Below are positions 58,476 through 64,000 of a DNA stretch of 64,000 bases, in pieces. Position numbers and translations under genes: made by a program. The stretch comes from Pseudomonadota bacterium (GTDB taxonomy: Bacteria; Pseudomonadota; Alphaproteobacteria; Acetobacterales; Acetobacteraceae). The stretch spans positions 1 to 64,000 of the forward strand of contig JAJYYH010000015.1 of the NCBI GenBank assembly GCA_021801255.1. Reading direction: 5' to 3'. Numbering within the stretch: position 1 is the first letter of the stretch; each line of letters opens with the position of its first letter. The notes under the pieces are model-generated. The model ran no database searches, had not been told where the DNA came from, and was given only the letters and a program-made list of their open reading frames with translations.

Positions 58476-59792
58476 ATGCCGTCCCCGTCCATTTCTCCCT
58501 CGCGCCGCAGCCAGATCGCGCTCGACTGGCTGAATTTCCTGATGGCTGATGTGCGCGATGGTGTTGGTCCTTATCTCGCGGTGTTTCTCAAAGGCCAGGA
58601 ACACTGGCCGGCGGGGGCGATCGGCGCGGCGATGGCGATGAACAATGTCGCGACCGCTCTCGCGCTGATCCCGGCCGGTCTGCTGGTCGATGCCCTGCGC
58701 TGCAAGCGTCTGCTGTTCGGCGGCGCTGGGCTGTTCGTTGCCTTCAGCGCTGCTCTGATCGCGCTATTGCCGCATCCCGCCATCGTTTTTACCGCCGAGG
58801 CGGCGCTCGGCGCGGCGGCCGCGTTTCTGCCGCCGGCGCTCGTCGGCATCAGCCTCGGCCTGGTCGGGCCGCGGGCCTTGCCGGCGCGGATCAGCCGCAA
58901 TGAGGGGTTCAACCACGCTGGCAATCTCGCCGGCGCGCTGGTGATCGGCGTCGTCACCCGCTTCGCCGGGCTGCCCTGGATTTTCTATCTCGCCTGCGGC
59001 TACGCCATCGCGAGCGCCGTGGTGGTGGCGCTGATCCCGGCGCGCGAGATCGATTACGATGTCGCGCGCGGCGCCGCCGGGCCGCACTATCCGGCCTTGC
59101 CGCTCTCATCCTTGCTGTGGCGGCGCGATCTCATGGTTTTTCTCATCTCGGTGACGCTGTTCCATCTGGGCAACGCCGCCATGCTGCCGCTCGCCGGCCA
59201 GGTGCTGGCGGCAACCCATCCGGGGAGCGATGCCGCGGCGATGAGCGCCTGCATCATCGTCGCCCAGGCGGTGATGGTGGTGGTGGCGCTGGTCGTCGGA
59301 CGAATGGTGGCGCGGGGCTGGGGGCGCAAGACGATTTTCCTCATCGGCCTCGCCGTCCTGCCGCTGCGCGGGGTGTTGTTCAGCCTGGTGTCGAGCCCGC
59401 TCGGGGTGGTCGCGGTGCAGGCGCTCGATGGCATTGGCGCCGGCATTTTCGGGGTGATCGCGATCGTCATCGCCGCCGATCTCATGCGTGGCACCGGGCG
59501 GGTGAATGTCGCGCAAGGTCTGGTGGCGCTGGCGACCGGGCTCGGCGGCGGCGCCTCCAATCTCCTGGCCGGCGAGATCGCGCAGCATTTCGGCTATCCC
59601 GCCGGCTTTCTCGCTTTGGCCGGCGCGGCGATGCTGGCCTTGGTGTTCTTCGCGCTTTTCATGCGCGAGACCGGACCTCCAAAAAATGTGATGGCGCAGC
59701 GCGAAATGGGGCAGGAATGGGGCGGGGCTGGCCGCATTGTCGCCATTGCCCCTGTCCAGCCTGCCCCGCATGACGATCGCACCGCACCATGA
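58476..59792 (+). CDS. MFS transporter (first of a tandem pair)
   Basis: 438 residues, twelve predicted membrane helices. After a short cytoplasmic N-terminus comes FLMADVRDGVGPYLAVFLKG, then MNNVATALALIPAGLLVDAL, ISRNEGFNHAGNLAGALVIG and, in the second half, VVAVQALDGIGAGIFGV with RGTGRVNVAQGLVALA. Function is undefined. The downstream paralogue shares every one of these blocks. ATG 58476 preceded by GGGAG. Its end overlaps the next gene by 23 bp. Confidence 0.88.
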   Translation: MPSPSISPSRRSQIALDWLNFLMADVRDGVGPYLAVFLKGQEHWPAGAIGAAMAMNNVATALALIPAGLLVDALRCKRLLFGGAGLFVAFSAALIALLPHPAIVFTAEAALGAAAAFLPPALVGISLGLVGPRALPARISRNEGFNHAGNLAGALVIGVVTRFAGLPWIFYLACGYAIASAVVVALIPAREIDYDVARGAAGPHYPALPLSSLLWRRDLMVFLISVTLFHLGNAAMLPLAGQVLAATHPGSDAAAMSACIIVAQAVMVVVALVVGRMVARGWGRKTIFLIGLAVLPLRGVLFSLVSSPLGVVAVQALDGIGAGIFGVIAIVIAADLMRGTGRVNVAQGLVALATGLGGGASNLLAGEIAQHFGYPAGFLALAGAAMLALVFFALFMRETGPPKNVMAQREMGQEWGGAGRIVAIAPVQPAPHDDRTAP

Positions 59793-61095
59793 GCCCCTCG
59801 CCACACAGCGCCCCTCGCGCCGCAGCCATCGCGGCCTCGATGGCATGCTGTTCCTGCTCGCCGATGTCCGCGACGGGTTGAGCCCCTTCTTGGCCATGTT
59901 CCTGCAAACCGTGCGGCACTGGCAGCCGGGCGCGATCGGGCTGGTTTTTGCGGTCAACAATATCGCGAGCGCGATTTGCCAGGTGCCGGCCGGCGTCCTT
60001 GTCGACCAGACGACGCGCAAGCGCCTGATGTTCGCGATCTCGGGCGCGATGGTCGCGCTCGGCATGTTGCTCATCGCCCTGGTGCCGGGCAAGCCGGCGG
60101 TACTGATCGCGTCCGTCATTATCGGCATGGCGCTCGCCGTGTTTCACCCGATCACCATCGGGCTCAGCCTCGGCCTCGTCGGGCGGCGGGGCCTCGCGGC
60201 CCGGGTCAGCCGCAACGAAGCCTTCAACCACGCCGGTAATTTCCTCGCCGCGCTGCTGATTGGCGCCGCCGGCTGGATGTTCGGCCTGATCTGGATTTTC
60301 ATCCTGGCCAGCGTTTTCGCGCTCGGCAGCGCGGCGATGGCGGCGGTTATCCCGGCGCGTGAGATCGACCATCGTGCCGCCCGCGGCGACGCTTTGCCGG
60401 GCGCTGCCGCAACGCCGCTCGCGGATTTGCTGCGCCGGGGCGATCTGATCGCTTTTCTCGGTGTCTGCCTGCTCTTTTATCTCGGCAATGGCGCCATGCT
60501 GCCGCTGGCGAGTGAGACGCTGGCCGCGCATCACGGTGGCGGCGACCTGTTCGCGATGAGCGGCTGCATCATGGCGGCGCAATTGGTGATGACGATCGCT
60601 TCGGCGGCGGTGGGCCGCGCGGTGGTGGCGGGGATCGGGCGCAAGGCGATTTTTCTCATCGCCCTCGCCATGCTGCCGCTCCGTGGCCTCCTGCTGATGC
60701 TGTTCCATGACCCGCTCGCGGTGGTCGCGATGCAGGCGCTCGACGGCGTCGGTTCGGGGATTTTCGGCGTCACCAGTGCCCTGATCGCCGCCGATCTCAT
60801 GCAAGGCACCGGCCGCGTCAATCTCGCCCAGGGCGCGGTGGCGCTCGCCGTCAGCCTCGGCGCCAGCGCCTCCAACCTCGCCGGCGGCCTGATCGCGCAG
60901 CGTTTCGGCTATGATCCGGCGTTTCTTGCGCTCAGCCTCGCGGGCCTCGCCGCCTTCCTCGGCTGCGCCACCCTGGTGCCCGAGACCGGACCGCGCCGCC
61001 GCCATGATCGGGGCCTGGGTCGGGGCTGGACCGCCGCCGCGTTGGGCGCCAAAATGGCGCTCACCGAAGCCACTGGGAGCTTCGCCAAATCATGA
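59770..61095 (+). CDS. MFS transporter (second of a tandem pair)
   Basis: 441 residues, twelve predicted helices, clear paralogue of the gene immediately upstream: LLADVRDGLSPFLAMFLQTV, NNIASAICQVPAGVLVDQTT, VSRNEAFNHAGNFLAALLIG and MQALDGVGSGIFGVTSALIA align block by block. ATG 59770 lies inside the end of the first MFS gene, implying coupled translation. Stop overlaps the cupin start (ATGA). Could act as a separate transporter or as a partner of the first. Confidence 0.88.
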   Translation: MTIAPHHEPLATQRPSRRSHRGLDGMLFLLADVRDGLSPFLAMFLQTVRHWQPGAIGLVFAVNNIASAICQVPAGVLVDQTTRKRLMFAISGAMVALGMLLIALVPGKPAVLIASVIIGMALAVFHPITIGLSLGLVGRRGLAARVSRNEAFNHAGNFLAALLIGAAGWMFGLIWIFILASVFALGSAAMAAVIPAREIDHRAARGDALPGAAATPLADLLRRGDLIAFLGVCLLFYLGNGAMLPLASETLAAHHGGGDLFAMSGCIMAAQLVMTIASAAVGRAVVAGIGRKAIFLIALAMLPLRGLLLMLFHDPLAVVAMQALDGVGSGIFGVTSALIAADLMQGTGRVNLAQGAVALAVSLGASASNLAGGLIAQRFGYDPAFLALSLAGLAAFLGCATLVPETGPRRRHDRGLGRGWTAAALGAKMALTEATGSFAKS

Positions 61096-61583
61096 GCCAA
61101 GCTGACACGTCCCACGCCCACGCGACGCCGGATTGGAAAACCGCGGGCGTGCGGGTCATCCCCGGCCACGCGCTCGATCCCAACACGGCGCAGACGCCAG
61201 GGATGGAGCGTCAGGCGGCGATCAATTTCGCCCGCGTCGGCGCGCGCAAGATCTGGGCCGGCACGGTCAGCATCCATCCCAATGCCAAGACCGGGGCGCA
61301 TCATCACGGCGCGCTCGAAAGCGTGATCTATGTCGTGCGGGGACGGGCCCGCATGCGCTGGGGCGAGCGTCTCGAATATGTCGCCGAGGCCGGGCCGGGC
61401 GACTTCATTTTCGTGCCCCCCTATGTGCCGCACCAGGAAATCAACGCGAGCCCCGATGAGACACTGGAATGCGTGTTGGTGCGCAGCGATAACGAGGCGG
61501 TGGTGATCAACCTCGACATCACCCCCGCCGAAGCGCCGGAAAACGTGCCCTGGATCGACCCGATCCACAAAACCTCCGATTGA
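61092..61583 (+). CDS. Single-domain cupin protein
   Basis: 163 residues. Cupin motif 1 is HPNAKTGAHHHGALESVIYV, with GAHHH and the Glu as metal ligands, and motif 2 is GDFIFVPPYVPHQEIN with the ligand His. A metal-binding beta-barrel, possibly a dioxygenase, isomerase or sensor. The substrate is unknown. ATGA overlap with the second MFS gene and 50 bp ahead of the P450 gene place it in the same operon. Confidence 0.85.
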   Translation: MSQADTSHAHATPDWKTAGVRVIPGHALDPNTAQTPGMERQAAINFARVGARKIWAGTVSIHPNAKTGAHHHGALESVIYVVRGRARMRWGERLEYVAEAGPGDFIFVPPYVPHQEINASPDETLECVLVRSDNEAVVINLDITPAEAPENVPWIDPIHKTSD

Positions 61584-61633
61584 CGCAATGCGCCCCCTCG
61601 CCTAGCTTCACAGGCTGGCGAGGGGAGGAAGTC

Positions 61634-62863
61634 TTGACGGCAGCCGCGCTGGATTCCGCGCCCGCGATTGCGGCATTCGATCTGCGCGATCCACCGCCTG
61701 GATTCCTCGACAATCCCTATCCCTTCTACCATGAGCTGCGCCGTCTTGAGCCGGTGCGGCTGCTGCCCGATGGCAGCTACTTCCTGACCCGGCATGCGGA
61801 TGTCATCGCCGTCTATCGCAACCCGAAACTCTTTTCCTCCGATAAAAAAATCGAGTTCCAGCCAAAATACGGGGCGAGCCTGCTCTATGAGCACCACACC
61901 ACGAGCCTCGTCTTCAACGACCCGCCCCTGCATACACGGGTGCGTCGGCTGATTGCCGGCGTACTCACCGCGCGGGTCATCGCCGAGATGGAGCCGGGGG
62001 TGGAAAACCTGGTGGCAAACCTGCTCGATCGCGCGGCGGAGCGGGGGAAAATCGACCTGATCGACGATTTCGCCGCGCTTATTCCGATCGAGGTGATCGG
62101 CAATCTGCTCGATGTGCCGCATGAAGCGCGCGGGCCGCTGCGGGGCTGGTCGCTCGCCATTCTCGGCGCGCTGGAGCCGGCACCCGATGCGAACGCATTG
62201 GCGCGCGGCAATCGGGCCGTCGCCGAGTTCCTTGATTATCTCAGGGAACTGGTTGCCGCGCGGCGGGCCCGGCCGGGCGATCCCGAGCGCGACATCCTGA
62301 CCCGGCTCATTCTCGGCGAGGCCGATGGCGAGCGGCTTTCCGAGGCCGAATTGCTGCATAACTGCATCTTTCTGCTCAATGCCGGGCACGAAACCACGAC
62401 CAATCTCATTGGCAACGCGCTTCATGCCCTGCTTGAATGGCCGGATCAGCGCGCCCGGCTGATCGCCGCGCCCGCTATGATGCCAAGCGCGATCGAGGAA
62501 TTTCTGCGCTATGAAAGTTCCAATCAGTTGGGGAATCGGCGGGCGCTGGCAACCACGGAAATCGGCGGCGTCGCCATTGCCGAAGGCGCACTAATCACGC
62601 TTTGCATTGGCGCCGCCAATCGCGATCCGGCGCGGTTTCCCGACCCTGACCGGCTCGATCTCGCGCGCACGCCCAATCGCCATGTGGCGTTCGGTTTCGG
62701 CATCCATCAATGCGCCGGCCTCAATGTCGCGCGGTTGGAAGCGCGCATAGCACTCGGGCGTTTTCTCGCGCGCTTTCCGCGCTATCGGCCCGCGGGGGCG
62801 CCGCGGCGCGGCGGGCGGGCGCGGTTTCGCGGTTTTCTCTCCCTTCCCGTCGAGGTTTTATGA
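61634..62863 (+). CDS. Cytochrome P450
   Basis: 409 residues from a TTG start preceded by AGGGGAGGAAGTC, an excellent ribosome-binding site (an upstream TTG at 61580 lacks one). I-helix oxygen-activation motif LLNAGHETTTNLIG, K-helix EEFLRYES (ExxR) and haem loop AFGFGIHQCAGLNVARLE with the Cys ligand are intact. Soluble bacterial class, related in style to CYP107/CYP153-like oxygenases; no ferredoxin or reductase gene is adjacent. Overlaps the next gene by ATGA. Confidence 0.93.
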   Translation: MTAAALDSAPAIAAFDLRDPPPGFLDNPYPFYHELRRLEPVRLLPDGSYFLTRHADVIAVYRNPKLFSSDKKIEFQPKYGASLLYEHHTTSLVFNDPPLHTRVRRLIAGVLTARVIAEMEPGVENLVANLLDRAAERGKIDLIDDFAALIPIEVIGNLLDVPHEARGPLRGWSLAILGALEPAPDANALARGNRAVAEFLDYLRELVAARRARPGDPERDILTRLILGEADGERLSEAELLHNCIFLLNAGHETTTNLIGNALHALLEWPDQRARLIAAPAMMPSAIEEFLRYESSNQLGNRRALATTEIGGVAIAEGALITLCIGAANRDPARFPDPDRLDLARTPNRHVAFGFGIHQCAGLNVARLEARIALGRFLARFPRYRPAGAPRRGGRARFRGFLSLPVEVL

Positions 62864-64000
62864 CGCTTTCGCCCATCACCCGGCGCGGTCTTGGCGTGCT
62901 CGCCGCAGCCCCGCTCCTCGCGCGCCCCGCCCGTGCGCAGGGGGAAAAACCGCTCCGTATCGGCGTTCTCACCGACGAGACCGGGCCCTATGCCGATAGC
63001 GGCGGGCCTGGATCGATTGTTGCGGCACACATGGCCGCTGCCGATTTTGGCGCGAGCGTACTCGGCCGTAAAATCGAGATTGTGCACGCCGATCATCAGA
63101 ACAAGCCCGACATCGCCGCCGCCATCGCCGGGCGCTGGTACGACCAGGAAGACGTCGAGGCGATCATTGATCTGCCGGTCACGGCGATCGCGTTGGCCGT
63201 GCAGCAGGTGGCGAAGACGCGGCAGAAAACCGTGATGATCACCGCCGCCGCAACCTCGGACATCACGGCGAAATACTGTAATCCCTATTCCACCCATTGG
63301 GCCGATGACACGCATGCGCTGACCGCTGGCACGGCCCATGCCGTGCTCGCCAAGGGCGGGCGCAGCTGGTTTTTCATCACCGTGGATCACGCTTTTGGCC
63401 TGGCCATGCAGCGCGACGCGAGCGCGGTGATCGAGGCCGGCGGGGGTAAAGTGCTCGGCGCCGTGCGCCATCCGATCGGGGCCACCGATTACGCGCCGTT
63501 TCTGCTGCAGGCGCAATCCTCCGGCGCGCAAACCATCGGGCTCGCCTCGGTCGGCGGCGATCTCATCAACCTGATTAAGCAGGCCGCGGAATTCGGCCTG
63601 CTCGCACCCAACGGGCCGATCATCGTGGGGTTTCTCACCTATATCACCGACATCAACGCGCTCGGCCTCGCGATCACCCAGGGCCTGACATTTTCTTCAG
63701 GATTCTACTGGGACCAGAGCGATCCGGCGCGGCGCTTCGCCGCGCGGTTCTTCCAGGCGCGCGGGGCGATGCCGACCAAGAACCAGGCGGCGATCTACAC
63801 CGCGACACGGCACTATCTGCGCGCCTGCCAGCAAGCCGGATCGAGCGATGCAATGGCCGCCAATCGCGCCATGCGCGCCATGCCGCTCGATTTCTTCGGC
63901 CATCCCGCGCGGGTGCGCGGTGATGGCCGCGTGCTCTACGATCTCACGCTCTATCGCGTGAAAGCCCCCGGCGAAAGCCACGCGCCCTGGGATTATTACG
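62860..64000 (+). CDS. LivK-type ABC substrate-binding protein (partial, cut by window end)
   Basis: At least 380 residues, open at the right edge. Signal with ITRRGLGVLAAAPLLARPAR (Tat-like RR), then PLRIGVLTDETGPYADSGGP, the start of the type-I periplasmic leucine/branched-chain amino-acid-like fold. Continues with FFITVDHAFGLAMQRD and TDYAPFLLQAQSSGAQ. Probably binds an aromatic or short-chain acid rather than an amino acid, judging only by the P450/cupin context. ATG 62860 overlaps the P450 stop. Confidence 0.9.
   Translation, partial: MTLSPITRRGLGVLAAAPLLARPARAQGEKPLRIGVLTDETGPYADSGGPGSIVAAHMAAADFGASVLGRKIEIVHADHQNKPDIAAAIAGRWYDQEDVEAIIDLPVTAIALAVQQVAKTRQKTVMITAAATSDITAKYCNPYSTHWADDTHALTAGTAHAVLAKGGRSWFFITVDHAFGLAMQRDASAVIEAGGGKVLGAVRHPIGATDYAPFLLQAQSSGAQTIGLASVGGDLINLIKQAAEFGLLAPNGPIIVGFLTYITDINALGLAITQGLTFSSGFYWDQSDPARRFAARFFQARGAMPTKNQAAIYTATRHYLRACQQAGSSDAMAANRAMRAMPLDFFGHPARVRGDGRVLYDLTLYRVKAPGESHAPWDYY

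Overview
This is a GC-rich alphaproteobacterial chromosome segment, most likely from the Acetobacteraceae (Rhodospirillales). The evidence is codon bias, the gene families present (MbfA ferritin-VIT1 fusion, DUF4167, Atm1-type ABC exporter, PEP-CTERM protein) and alphaproteobacterial gene orders such as prmC/DUF4167, mutM/enoyl-CoA hydratase, lepB-rnc-era and rimP-nusA-ylxR-infB-rbfA-truB-rpsO-pnp. The genus cannot be named from sequence inspection alone.

Positions 1-10,587 look accessory. A transposase remnant at the far left is followed by a compact nitrogen-scavenging locus: a BMP-family ABC importer (ATPase, two permeases, binding protein), a biuret hydrolase (biuH) and a formamidase (amiF) on the minus strand. 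These diverge from allophanate hydrolase (atzF) and a GntR/FCD regulator on the plus strand. The predicted route is biuret to allophanate to ammonia and CO2, with formamide as a second substrate. The locus ends in a decayed IS5-type transposase lying against the 3' end of a tRNA-Ser(GCU) gene, which suggests a genomic island.

Positions 10,731-22,840 are mostly housekeeping: coaBC-ubiE (minus) against mutM, enoyl-CoA hydratase, a hotdog dehydratase and a FabG-like reductase (plus); then cytochrome b561, the iron exporter MbfA with a Fur-box-like promoter site, NADH dehydrogenase II, pdxH, fabI-aroC and an unassigned 396-residue protein. Positions 22,925-37,521 carry an RND efflux pair, a small PEP-CTERM protein with an AT-rich upstream region, an EF-G-like GTPase, an Atm1-like exporter, a Nudix protein, DUF4167, prmC, and a KpsMT-like polysaccharide export pair. 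Positions 37,772-48,536 carry a lytic transglycosylase, a purple-acid phosphatase, guaB, lepB-rnc-era (with a 36-bp tandem repeat between lepB and rnc), chrA, an acyl-CoA ligase and a nitronate monooxygenase-like enzyme.

Positions 48,662-58,259 are the complete nusA/infB translation operon on the minus strand, apparently preceded by a terminator hairpin placed directly in front of rimP. From 58,476 to the right edge runs a tight plus-strand operon of unknown purpose: two tandem MFS transporters, a cupin, a cytochrome P450 and a LivK-like binding protein that is cut by the window end.

Two families of short interspersed repeats recur at gene ends: a 107-bp element with weak inverted ends (two full copies, one diverged, two fragments), and a GC-rich multi-hairpin element (three copies). 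No CRISPR array, rRNA or intact transposon was seen.
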